From Mesaphorura yosii (Eukaryota; Arthropoda; Collembola; Poduromorpha; Tullbergiidae): a stretch of 64,000 nucleotides of DNA. A program made the position numbers and the translations under genes. Of this stretch, positions 24,318 to 35,963 are shown piece by piece (position 1 is the stretch's first letter; each line of letters starts with the position of its first letter). Where the stretch lies: positions 23,656 through 87,655 of the forward strand of contig WIXG01000329.1 of the NCBI GenBank assembly GCA_009869945.1, written 5' to 3'. The notes below the pieces were generated by a model. That model was given only the letters and a program-made list of their open reading frames with translations, searched no databases and was not told the DNA's origin.

Positions 24318-26214
24318 TTAAAGAGGCACATTTATTAAGATTTTCTTTTGTATAAATTTCAATCTCTCCGACGGCTCGCTCAAAAATTTATGTAACATAA
24401 ATTCCTCGCGTCCTTCTGGCTCGGCGCTTAAAATCTCTTTTGCTTCGAATCGCACATGTTCAATTTCTTTCAGAGCTTCAATACGGCCATGTCCACTCTT
24501 TTGTTTTGAGTTCCTATGCTGATTCCTGGATAAGATTGCGTACAAAGACGTCGTCAGCCCTTGCTGGAGAAAATACAGCAGTCTTCCTCTGTGAGTTGCC
24601 CATCCGGGAAGAATAATGTCAGTAACACGGAATGATTTTCTGCATATGTCTACCATTAATGTTGACAGCTGCAGTATGTCCACCGTGAGTTTATCTGATG
24701 CTGCCGCTGTGGCTAGCAAGTATGAAATTCGTTGTATGATGATATTCTCTGCTTCGTAGATAAGGAAATGATTCGGATGTAAAATAGTTGACGCGTACGT
24801 GACCGTCAATTGTTTTAACGAGGTTATGCAGCTCACAGCCTTCTTCTCATTGCTGTCATCCACTTCGTTAATATGATTGATTTCTGTTCGAATGCCTTCG
24901 AGGAGCTCGTCAACATATTTCCGTGACTTGGTCTTGCCGCAAGGAGCCGCAACTGCAGACGTGTTGGCAGCGGCATTGCAATCTAATTGACATATCCAAT
25001 CTGAATCCTCATTTAAAGGTAAGATGGGCAACAAGTAGCCCTCAGAACAAGATGGACACTTGATAGCAGAGAAGTATGTCTTCAGTTCGGTCGGATCATC
25101 ACACCTCTCGCATGAGCACAGAAAATATTTTGTTTCTTTTAAATGAGATCTTCTTTGAAGTGTGCCGGTGGTGGCTTCGGTGTAAAGTTGAGTTATGGGT
25201 TCGCCAGCACAAATGTCAACAGCCGCGCGGAGATGAAACTCGGAGTTCATTTGGATCGTCCATGCCGAGTTTGGACTGCAGCTGTGAGCTGGAAGGCTTC
25301 CGTAATAAAACAAGTAGGACCCACTTCTGCACATCAGAGACGCTAGCGTTATTTCAATTTCCACATGCATTAATTAACTATAAAGTATCGGCAAAGGCGC
25401 TTACCGAAAGACTTCCACGTTTGAAGTATTGTCATTGTTCCAGAAGGCATTCGTGGCAAGTGCTCCCACAACATGATCAATTTCTTCATTAGTAAATTGA
25501 TGCAGACCACAAGCCTCTTGAATGAATTCGACGGCCGAGTGCGTCAGTAAGACTCCTTTGATGCCTTGGTTCCTTTCGGTGGAATGAGACTCCAAGTCGG
25601 CCAGCTTGCTCCAAGTATTTGCATCCGAATCTCTGCAGAGCAGTGCTCTTAGGATAATTATTTTCTCGTACATGAATGACTCTTTTGCACTGAAAGGAGC
25701 CACTTTGTGCTCGCTGAAAATTCTGCATTCGTTTCTCGCGTGGTTTTTCATCTGTGCGAAAATGAAAGGATGTCAAACTTTCTCAATTACAAAACGAACC
25801 AGGGAAAAGGCAACGTACGGTTTCACATTGCAATCCACACATCGGCCACTTGCATTTAGTACAGAAATAACTTGACTTGACGATGCGAAAGCATGAAAGG
25901 CACAACGGGTAATATTTTTCGTACGATGCACCACAATTCGGACCGCTCACAAGAGGTTTTTCTTTCAGAATCGTCTGACCTTGTTTTATGTATCTCGTCG
26001 CGACCAAATGCCTGCCAATGGTTTGGTTATGCTTGATTTCCGCTGGAAAGCAGTCGGTTTTATGAGTTTTCCAATGAGCCTTCTGATGCTCTTTGCTGCA
26101 GTAAGCCACTTTATTACAAACACTGCAGCATTGGCTGCATGCAGCAGCACATAACACACAGGTCCTGGCCGTCTCGAAATTAGATGAAGTCGATGTGCTG
26201 GAGCGCGGCTCCAT
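24318..26214 (-). CDS. MYND/SET-domain protein, SmydA family, 3 exons, 583 aa
   Basis: Exons in transcript order are 26214-25819, 25751-25405 and 25326-24318, all in phase. The N-terminus has a MYND zinc finger at residues about 17-55 with ligands CVLC, CSVC, YCSKEHQ and HKTDC. A split SET domain surrounds it: the N-SET part HNQTIGRHLVATRYIKQGQ, and later the C-terminal SET and post-SET parts. A second Cys cluster (CLSCF, CTKC, CGLQC, NEC) follows the first SET segment, as in arthropod SmydA proteins. The SET core NHSCxPN motif reads AHSCSPN, with Asn replaced by Ala. The post-SET part is FLCSCERC. A helical TPR-like C-terminal domain ends the protein. SMYD proteins are lysine methyltransferases, but the altered NH motif makes catalysis uncertain; regulatory activity is an inference. 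Confidence 0.88.
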
Positions 26215-28853
26215 TTTATTGCCTGATCAGGTAACCTTCAGCTTCAGCAGATCCGACTGAATCGTAAAATTCGAACGTCTTGAGATTATCCGACTTGGTG
26301 CTCTTGCAAAAACAAAGTGCAAACGCAAACCACAAGGAAAGATCGGAGCTTTGCATTTTGAGAGAAAAGTTGTACCCGAAGCTCTATTTTTAGATCCAAT
26401 TGTCTGGCGACGATATCAAAATAAAAACGAGAAAATGTTGATGCAATGAATTGTTCCTGCACGCTGCCGTGCAGTGCCGCACCGTACCCCGAAAGTCTGA
26501 CACCCAGACGATCGTCTAGAAATAGACTGTACTCGGTCTGATTCTGATGCGGCATCGGTGGAGCTTGTTTGCTTTATCAATCTTGTTTGATTCGTGTTCC
26601 TGTCGGTTTCATAACTTCACACTACATGAAGCATGAGAGCATAGTCTTTCCGTTTTTCGAGACTTGGCAATTGCTAACTATGCTAGCACAATCCTTGCCC
26701 GTGAACTCCAATTCATACGTGTGCTGAAATGGATTCAAATTTGCTTCAGCTCCACTTTTGGCACTTCGGAGTAATGAATTGGGTCTCTCCTCGCGTCTCA
26801 GTGAAGTAAGAGCACTTAAAGGAGTTATGCGATTCATCTTCACATTGAGATGAAGAACAATGCGAGATGATTAAATCAAAGTCATGACAAAAGACGTAAC
26901 GCATTAATTGTGAATTGCCATGAATTAATTTCATTCTTGAATACGCACTCGCATTCTTCTCAACGCTTGCTGTTCTTCCACGTATAAAGCAGAAGTAATG
27001 AGCTAACAAACGGCATCTAAATTACATGGCACGGAATATGGAGCAGGTCAAATTACAGGCAATCGTCTCTCAAGTTACGAGTCATAATTGCGAGCGACTA
27101 GCAGCAAAAGACAATCTACCGCAATACAACCGCGTCTGGTCTTTGCCTTGACGTGGTTGTATTTGTTGATATATTTGCAGTGGTAATCAGCACACAGAAT
27201 TGCTGAGACCGGTATATAATTATAGGCAAGGAATCAAAACGTTCAAACTGCAAAGCAATCTCATCCTGCTCATTGATTAAAAGGTTAAACACTTTTCTGC
27301 GAAAATGACACATGAGGCTACATGAATATAAACACGCCACGCGTTGCTCCGGTCGCACTAGTCACTGAGCCAGGGAAAGACTTCGAAGCCAGTGTCATTA
27401 ACACCGTGCATTGCAAGCTGTGCTCGTATTGTTGTTTTTATTAATTATTATGATTGAATAACCGGTTGCTGCACGTAGCATTGATCTCACACATCCAATG
27501 TCATAAAACTTTAAAACTTCAGAACGATTTACAAAATACTTGTTTTCAAAATTTCTGGTCTGCGCCAGCACTGCTGCGCCGTGAATTGAATGCAATTTTA
27601 CTGGTCAATGGCAATTGTATTGCACTCTAGTATGCATATTGGTACTGGCGCTACGTTAGCCACAATAGTAAACACGGCAAGACAGAAGAATTTAATTGAC
27701 CGCAAGCGAATTTACTACGTCTCTCGGGTAAAGAAGCTCACGTTCTGCAAAACAGGATCACGATTCATAAATCACGCACTCGTCGCCGTCGCGGAGTGGA
27801 GTTCGAAAGTGATGGAACGATGGAGGACAATGAACGATGAAAATCCCGAGTCCCGGCCCTCAGCATTATTGTATTCTAGCAGCGCAATCCATTGTATACT
27901 CCCGCAATTTGTAGTGGACTTTGCAATTAACGAAGATTGGATGGACAAATCCTTACAAAGATTAGGTTTGACTGTTACAGCTGAGCATCGTTGCATTTTA
28001 AAACCTAATCGAATTTCCCATCAATAAAGAAAGTAGGATGAAGCGAATCGAATTAATAATTAAAACAAACGACACGATGAAGACTATAAAATCCAAATTC
28101 AACCTTGTAAGTGTGTCATCTCGTTCAATTTGATACAATTAAGTGCGCTGCGTACATTTCAATCAACGTGCTCATGAATCCCGGCATTGTGTTAATGCAT
28201 GCACACGCAATGCATAGTCGAAAGATGCAACTTGAAGTGCAATTTACTCCGTTTCTGTTGCCACTAGCGTGGTTTTTAAAGAGTGAACGAAGAATACTGT
28301 ATAATGCATTTAAATTTTACCTAACTGGTTTGAATTGAATAGGAACAAGTGCAACGTATTGTTACAAACATTACTCAGTCAGAAAGTGCAATAACATTAC
28401 AACAATGAGGCACTGACACCATCAGCTATCTTCTTCACTCGTCGCTTGCTTGACACTGAGACTACGTCTTATAATATCACGACTCAAGTCTTTCGGCATC
28501 ACTTGCTTTTTGTTCTTCCTTTGTAGTGATTAATCTAATCTTATTCTAAGCTAATTTAGCTCGAATGAACCTGATTGTGATTCGAGTACACGAAGTTTGC
28601 ACATTTTTTCAGAATTTACTCACAAATCGTATTCATTCCATAAAGACTTCAATGCCTTAAAGTCTCAAGTTGGACATGAAAAATATAGCGTACTGAAAAT
28701 CGAACTTATTTGTGTGTTTTGTGAAGGTGCATCTGCCCAATCGCGAAGGGCAGTAAGCTAAGCTCTGACACACCGCTACGTTTGCCCAATTAGGGTTAAA
28801 AATCAAACCGGATAGCAAAGCTACCCGGTTACTAAAATCTAAAGTCTTGGACC
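26215..28853. other. Intergenic, 2.6 kb, no recognised gene
   Basis: Divergent upstream regions of the SmydA-type gene (leftwards) and the DUF1397 gene (rightwards) meet here. The longest ORF is 145 codons on the plus strand (27590-28027); its protein has no domain, signal peptide or splice-site support. TATA-like strings at about 26983 and 27213 are not next to any start codon. I see no repeats of note. Confidence 0.45.
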
Positions 28854-30296
28854 ATGACGTCCTCCAGCTTCCATTACGTTCTCCTACTTGTGTTCCTTAA
28901 CTGCTTCTTCAGGAACGTGACCCCCGGGAAGTTAATTGATCTTTTGAATGTGCATGACCCAGCCTGGGAATCTCAACTGGAATCTTCCCTTGTTGTGTTA
29001 GAGTCTAACTGCCATGAGAATGACATCCCCTTTAATCGAGTGAAAGTGGTGAGTCTACTACTAGTTCTTTCGTTCTTTGGTAGATTGGCATGTCGTGTTG
29101 TTAAACGTGAAACAAAGCAACACATGAAATTATTATCGTTGTCGTCATTAAGCCTATGTACGTGATAGTCCGTAGTCGCTACTGAGAGTGACACATTATT
29201 AACACCACTTTTTTTTAGTTTTACTCTTTCTTTGCAACATTCTCACAAATCTAAAAATAGACCGTAGCATAATTGCATCTTTCTCACAAGGTTGCTGCAC
29301 ACGCTATGAATATTCACATCACACATTGTAATGATAATTATGTGCAATTTTTCAAGAGGACGTGCTAATAGACTTCTGACTTGTCTTTGTCAGTCAATAC
29401 CTCAAGCTCGCTCATCCTCGCCAAGACGCAGTAGTCACAAACACACTCAGAATGCACAGAAATTGGAATGATTTGGAAAGCGTAATTTATTATTTCTTTT
29501 CTCTTTCAACAGAAGGAGGACCTGGCCGCCTGTTTACATCCCATAATTACTCAGCAATTAACGTACAATATCAACTTTGGAAAACCATTAACGCAAGAGG
29601 ATGTTTTCCGGCATGTTTACATTGAGCCAATATGCAACAAGATCTCATCCTCAATTTCCTGCTTGAAACCGCACAAGAAGGCGTTGGAAAACTGCATTCG
29701 GGATGATGGTAAAGCTGTCTCGGAATTTATGAAACACACGTGCAGGAACAACGGCAGTATTCTAGTCGGTAAGTTGGAAGCATGCGCACTGAGAGATTGC
29801 CGGACGATTCACGATGTTGTAAGTTTTAATGATTTTTTTATTCTTTGGCTCAGAATTTGTGCAGGAAGGAGGCATCGATTGCATAACGGAGCACAAGGAT
29901 CCCTTCACAAAGTGTTTGGAAAAACTTGGTGACAAAAGCGGCATGTCAAATGATTCCGCCCAAGTGTGCCAGTAAGTGAGGATTTTGCCATTCTGGGCGT
30001 GTGTGTGGCTGGCTTCACCACAAAGACTCATCACTTCGTTCAATTCACGCAGATACTTTCGCGAAGTCCGTGACTGCATGTTGACAACGCTCGATCAATG
30101 CAAGAAGACCAGGCCAGCCAAGATTATCCGCTCCTTATTTGAAGAGGTGAATAAGGAGGTCAGTGGCCAGTGCTTGGCGTTTGGAGTCGGCTCAACGAGT
30201 GAATCGAGTTCCTTGCATTTCAAAATGATGTACATTCAACTGGCAGCGGTGCTAGCTGCTTGTGTGCTAATCGCGTCCTCAAAATTAGTATTTTAA
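28854..30296 (+). CDS. 27 kDa hemolymph glycoprotein-like secreted protein (DUF1397), 4 exons, 270 aa
   Basis: Exons are 28854-29048, 29513-29768, 29854-29971 and 30053-30296, with closed phases. A signal peptide covers the first 24 residues or so (YVLLLVFLNCFF). The mature part is helical with regularly placed cysteines: CNKI, CLKPHKKALENC, CRNNG, DCITEHKDPFTKCLEKLG, VCQ, DCMLTTLDQCKK. The segment EFVQEGGIDC matches the family signature with Glu/Gly-Gly before a Cys. This family was first described as a 27 kDa hemolymph protein in moths; its function is not established. The C-terminal 25 residues are strongly hydrophobic (YIQLAAVLAACVLIASS) after a Ser-rich stretch, which fits a GPI-anchor signal or a membrane anchor rather than a freely soluble protein. 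Intron 1 (464 bases) is long for this window. Confidence 0.8.
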
Positions 30297-31206
30297 GAAT
30301 TAGATTTAATGCGGAGGTTTTCAAAAAAAGCTTACAGCGTGAGTCAGGCCTTGCGTTCTGATTAAGAAGTTTATGGCAACAGCATTGAAGTTAAGTAGGA
30401 ATCTCAATTTGTTATCTGTTCATTGGTCGAATACTAAAATCGTATATTTTGTATGTACCAATTGCCATACTCGGGAATTTTTCATCTTCCAATTTCATTC
30501 TCAGTTTTACCTTTGAAGATTAGTCTTTTAGATGTGATTTACCAATTCTAATAAATCAAGGCAATTGACAACCCGAAATGCAATTTTGTGAATTCGTTTG
30601 TATCGCATGTCTGAGTCGAAGGAATTTATTATAATAACATTTAATAGGGAGAGAGAATCTATTTCACGTTTGACATCAGTGAATAAGGTGAATCAGGCTT
30701 AAACCTTTCAAGACGAGGGATAATAAATATTGCAGACCTTCAAAGGAGTCGCATTTTGAGCATTTTCGTATGCGAAGCCAAGAAAGCTAGAGATAATGGA
30801 GTTTTCTGCTTGAGCGATAATTCAAATTGTATGAGATACGATTCTATTCCAGAATAGGGTTCACCCGAGAAAGCCAATTATTGTGCCAATCTTAAACCGT
30901 ACGTATGCCGGCTCCTTTTTTATCAGCCGGTTATTTTGACGCTGAAATATAAGGGGAAGTGGTTCAGGACTTCCACAATTGCCCGCAAGCCAAGCTGGTG
31001 AAATTCGTGAATTTCGTGCTCAATAGGAAACCTGTCAGCGTCTGCAGTGCTCAACCCACGAAATTATTGTTTTCATAAACCACAGTGATAGTTGGGCGCT
31101 TATGTCTGTCGTGTGCCAGCTTTTCTTCAGGTGATAATGAAGATTCTGGAGGGTAGATCGGATTTGGGCTTGGATGTGGACGAATTTTTGTCTGACATTG
31201 GAAATA
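30297..31206. other. Convergent 3' region between the DUF1397 gene and the multi-pass membrane gene
   Basis: A plus-strand AATAAA at 30550-30555 probably ends the DUF1397 transcript, about 255 bases after its stop codon. The remainder has no supported feature. One 71-codon ORF on the minus strand (31035-31250) begins inside the last exon of the next gene and is a shadow of it. Confidence 0.5.
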
Positions 31207-32779
31207 TTAGCTGGAACACATCTTCTTGCAAAATCCGCAGCAAAATACATCTAAGAGAAGCGCGATAGTATGGTACTGAAACTTCTTGTCGTTTGTCCTC
31301 CTATAAACAGACGATCTGCCTGCTATCGCTACTCGAATAAGTACAGAAGTGTATAACATTGTGGAAATTGCTTACATTGCAGAGATGTACCCCAGCCTTG
31401 CAAAATAGGTGGTTATAACCTGTAGTTATTGAAATAGTCAGAAAACAGCTCAATGCGGTCGTCGAAGCAAGGCAGGAAATGGTAAGGATTGGACCTACCC
31501 CGACAATGATGGCCAAAATTGCAACAATCAGGACGGCATGGCCAGTATCAGTGAAAAGATCAAACGTCCGCATGCTGCAGCCCACCGGCCAAGTATTCTG
31601 AGTTATGTCGACATCCTCCAACTCACACTGCGATAAAAAGTAGCACTTGTTAATGCCTTAATCGTCAAATTTGACTAACGATGGTTGTGGACTGGCAGCA
31701 TGAACGTGGCAAAACTTCTGATTCGTTTGATTCTATGTGGATCCAGTCTTGGTAGTTAAAAATTCCGCAACAATTAAGCTGTGGTTCGAACACAATAGGT
31801 AAATACTATTGTATGCAACTCATAGCTTTGAGAGCGTACGTAGAATTGAAGCTCGTTCCAACCTTCCCGTGCACCGTGTTGAACTCCGGCTGAGTCCTTG
31901 TGATACAATTTCATCGCCTGCATCAGCTTCTCATCTTTATCTTTATCTTTTCGATGGTTATTGATGTTAACAAGTAAATGCAGTTTGCAGTCACAATGCA
32001 CAGCAAAATCACAATCCAAACGGAGATCCAACAGAGCTGCAGCATGAAATTTCAAAGTTAAACGGCTCCTTTCTCATCAATCAATTCATACCAGGCGAGT
32101 CAGATAGGGTTTATTCTTTCCTAGAATTAGCACCCATGTTATCAATAGAGCCAGGTGATAGCATGGTTCTAGTGCAGCGATTAGAGCTATCCATTTGTTC
32201 TCGAACAGATACAACAGTGGATAGAACCCTGTAATGAATGTGAGCGGCCAGTGTAAGTAGAGGTTGAACCAAACGACGATTGCTGCAATCCCAATGGCCT
32301 AGTGAGCAACGATCGTGATAGGTACATCAAACGAAATCACTTATTAATCAAATCGCATGAAATGCGTACTCCCTGCAGAACGGCGCATATGACCAGACAT
32401 ATTAATAGTATTTGGGGCGGCCATAAGAAGGATAATCGTTCGTCGCCAAATCTCTGATAACACGATTAATTAGTCAAGAAATCCCTCTTCATTTGAATGT
32501 CAGAATCTTTGGTACCTCGAAGGGTGTGCTGGGATCCAAAAGCACAACGCGTTGCCTGCCCTTGGTGAGGCTTGTTCTAGGGCGCTTGGAGGACGGTGGT
32601 CCGATTAAATCTGTCGATGGGGTTTCTTATACTTCTATCTCCTTTTCAAGAAACTGTTTGTTCTTGGTGTCGTTGTCCTCGTCTTCGTGTGATGTGTATA
32701 TCAAAATTACATTTGGAAATTCAGGCTCCGGCCTCTGTGGTTTAGTTTTGAAGCTTTTTCCGACAACATGATAAGCCAT
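31207..32779 (-). CDS. Unrecognised multi-pass membrane protein, 7 exons, with an apparent 1-base frameshift in exon 5
   Basis: Exons in transcript order: 32779-32633, 32584-32516, 32453-32370, 32298-32092, 32036-31840, 31627-31420 and 31250-31207. Splice phases close everywhere except exon 5, whose 197 bases should be a multiple of three. The N-terminal 80 residues are hydrophilic and charged. Hydrophobic segments follow in order: ILLICLVICAVLQ, AIGIAAIVVWFNLYL, a segment around PCYHLALLITWVLIL, CWISVWIVILLCIVTANC, and after a short loop with paired Cys, AVLIVAILAIIVGVGPILTI continuing to SCFLTISITT. The C-terminus is Cys-rich (DVFCCGFCKKMCSS). The frame changes between the fourth hydrophobic segment and the following loop, near an A4 run and GATAAA repeats (plus-strand 31934-31953). 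I do not recognise the family. It could be a recent pseudogene, a strain variant or a sequence error. The start codon is the weakest part of the model; an upstream in-frame Met exists at 32947. Confidence 0.6.
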
Positions 32780-35700
32780 TACGGTTGCTTTCTGGTAGAC
32801 ATTTGGCCAAAAATCACTGGAGTTAATTTGGCAGTAGGAAGCTCTACAGTGATTGGAAGAGACATGGAACAATGCTGTTTCAACGCAATCTTTTCGAAAT
32901 AGCGTGAATTTTATTTGAGAAAATAATAAGCTGTGGGCACTCCACATTCAGGTTGTCATGAGCTGAAGACGTTTTCTTATTCGGACGATGAAAGAATATC
33001 TAGACGCCTATGCGGCTGACTTTGCAAATGACGAGTCACTGTTCCATTCAGTTCGTAGCTTTTTCTGACTGGATGGATCTCTTTTCTTGGACTTCTCATT
33101 TTAATTTCGCAAAGCTAACCATTCTGTGCAGTATTTCTAATGTCCTAGCTTCAATAAAAACGCTATATTTCGTTTTTAAAATGACCTAAAGACATGTCAA
33201 CCGGGACGACAGAGCAGAAGGAATTCTCATCACATGACAGAACGGTTGGAGAGTCGCCGAGAAGCTTCCGGAATTTCAATCCAGAAACTCACACAACTGT
33301 GGAACCACTTAAAAATAAAACCAACATCGAAGCGTTGTACTTTAAAAATTCAGAAATTCTAAACAATGCGTGCTCGTAGTTACGAATGTCCACAGTCCAC
33401 GCTGATGCAGACCGAGGCGCTTCGTGTTTAGCAGTAAGCGGCAGTGGCAGGAATGTGTGGTAAATGAAACAGAAAAACATTCAACGTTAGTTGGGAACAC
33501 GCGTTAGAGAAAGCCTCTGAGGAACTGAAGAGAGTAAACAATGTCTAGGCACTTAGCTAAAGTTCAGTTTTGGATCCTAGTTCGGACATACGGATACAAC
33601 ATTAAACAGCACGTGTAGCAGAAACCTGAGGAATGCGTCCACCAGGCACACGGAGTCATTTTCAGCAAACATAAAGATTGAAATTACTTGTAGCGTGAAA
33701 ATAAAAGTTAATGCATTACACACTCTTTGGGCAGAGTACATTATTTGAACAAGCTAAAATACATACACGACCAGGAAAAGCAAAAGCAACAGCAAAGGTT
33801 TCTCTTGTCGTAACTTGTGCAAAGTTCCAAGGAATGAAGTCTAAATTACTTTCACTCGAAGAATCTTACGGCAAGACCACAAGAATAGGAGTCTGGTAAG
33901 GTGGTACGGCAAAATGGAATGTAACTAATTTTAAAAGTGTTTTGCTTCAGTATCTTTGAAAGTTGTGGAGAACGCATGCACATAAGTGGCCACACTTGAG
34001 CTAAGGCCACATGCCGCACTGCATTGATCGTGGAAAGTGGAAAAAGTGTCCTTCTGTCCGGAAATACGTGTGCCGTCTGAAGGTAATCAAAATTCAATTT
34101 GCTCGAGCTCAGGAAGAGTTATTGCTGTAGCACCAAGAAGGCAAGCAGAAATTCAACGGCGGGTTCGCCCTTATCTGTACTTCGAGACAAACACTAAATC
34201 ATGGCACATGTGGTAATTTTTTCGCCTACTGCTACTGCTTAAAGGACCGAAACCACAAGAGTGTTGCCGATATTTGTAATTACGTTCAATTCTATTGGAA
34301 TTGTTTTGGGTGTTCAGTTTTTTATCTTTAAATGATTTTTGGCCGCACTTTAGCCGCAACAGATGCTCGCAGTTGAGAAGGATTGCTGTTCCATATTGTA
34401 CTCAATCGTCAATTCTCAGAAGCAATTTTATGGCATACCAGCGTTAGCAATCTGCAATTATTCCGAATTGCCAATACAAAGTCAATGGAAGCGTACAAGT
34501 GTACATTGAATTCGAGAGATTGAGATCTTTACTGTAAGAATAAAATTAGGAATTATTGGCATTCTTCTGCCATTTAACATCTGTGCTCTCAGGCAGGCAG
34601 ACGGGCGGGGAAGCGGCAGTTTGGCTTCCAATTCTGAGAAGAATGGCGACGGCAATAAAGGACAGCCCATTCGATTCGCTAACTGCTTCTTTCTCTTGCA
34701 TCTTGGCATTTTGTAAATTATATACATTTGAATTCCGACATTATTAGACAAAATGGGGATGATGTTGAGTCCCAAGAAGTGAGCAACTTTTGAACTGCGA
34801 AGCAGAGCGAAAAAGTCTGACTTAGCTGGGCAGAATAAAATATTTTTTATTGATTCCTGTCCAAAAAGAAGCGAAGAGGAAATCCGCCCTTTCAAACTCA
34901 TCCAAATGGAAGGAGGAAATCTTGTTAGAATGACAATGACATACATTAAAGCTTAAGAAACAGACGGATAAATTCATGAGAAAAAGTCATGTACATGTCC
35001 CATGCTCGATGCTCGTCGGCATTATTGCAGCAGCAGCTTTCTTTTCTTTCACTTTGTGATTCCGGCACTGCACTTTCTCACTCTCACGTTTCTCCGTCAA
35101 TTCTCGCAATGTGACTTTCGCCGGGCTCGTGAAACAAAGCGAGCAAGTGAAACAAAAATACGAAGAACTGAAGAAGTCGTGGTGCACAAAGCAGAATAGT
35201 TAATCTTGTACATTTATATACGTAATCCAGAACAAATAATGCAGCTCAACACACCAGTCGCAGGCGCAGCTACGAGGAAAAGCAGACACTCACATCATTT
35301 TTCAACGCGCTGGCTTTCTGCACGTTTTCTTTTGTTTTTCTCAGGATTCCGTAAATTGACACTTCTCTGCTCCTTCCCACTGTAGTTTATATGATCGAAA
35401 TAGCAGCAGCCATAAACGAAGGCACAAATACTGCGAGCGAGTGAGCGGATGCTCAGTCAGAGCTGCAATACGTGAATATTTGTCTGACAACTGAAAAACA
35501 ACTCGAACGTGCCGTCGGCTGATCTCCGGGGCTTCTCTTTGTCCTTAAATTCAACTCTGAACTTTGAGTGAAATTATTTGTTTTCGTTCCTTGCAAATCG
35601 CTCGTTTTGTCTGGATAAACTTCGTTCGCGATCCGACATTGGAAAAGTGAAATAGGCCCAGAACCTCACGAACTGAATTTCCTCGGGATCAGCGATGTTA

Positions 35701-35963
35701 CTAAATGTCGATCAAGATAATGGTGTACACTCTCATAGAACCTGTTTGATTAGTTGGATTTTGGAATTCGAAGCTTTTATTCAATACGTAAAAACAACAG
35801 TAAGAATTAAACGTTGGAAGAACAAAAAACAGCAACTATAGACAAATGGCAAATCGATATGTATATTTTCATTTAAGAGTATACTTTCACACTAAATTCG
35901 AGCTGCACGTCTTGGGTTGGACGAGGCAATGCAGTCATGGGGTGTGGGAGAGGATTATTTCAC
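32780..35963. other. Intergenic, 3.2 kb, no recognised gene
   Basis: This lies between the 3' end of the first neuroligin gene and the 5' end of the membrane-protein gene. ORFs up to 154 codons (34482-34946, -) show no domain and no good splice sites. Short A/T-rich runs are common. I see no transposon ends or tandem arrays. Confidence 0.45.

Noticed and set aside
27590-28027. 145-codon plus-strand ORF in the 2.6 kb gap after the SmydA-type gene
   Set aside because: No domain, signal peptide, codon pattern or splice support; an opposite-strand ORF overlaps it. Probably chance.
31035-31627. Tetraspanin, suggested by the Gly-Cys before a last hydrophobic helix
   Set aside because: No CCG motif in the loop, and the upstream exons give a different hydrophobic layout, so the family assignment was dropped.
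34482-34946. 154-codon minus-strand ORF
   Set aside because: No recognisable motif and no matching exons nearby; composition is typical of the surrounding non-coding DNA.
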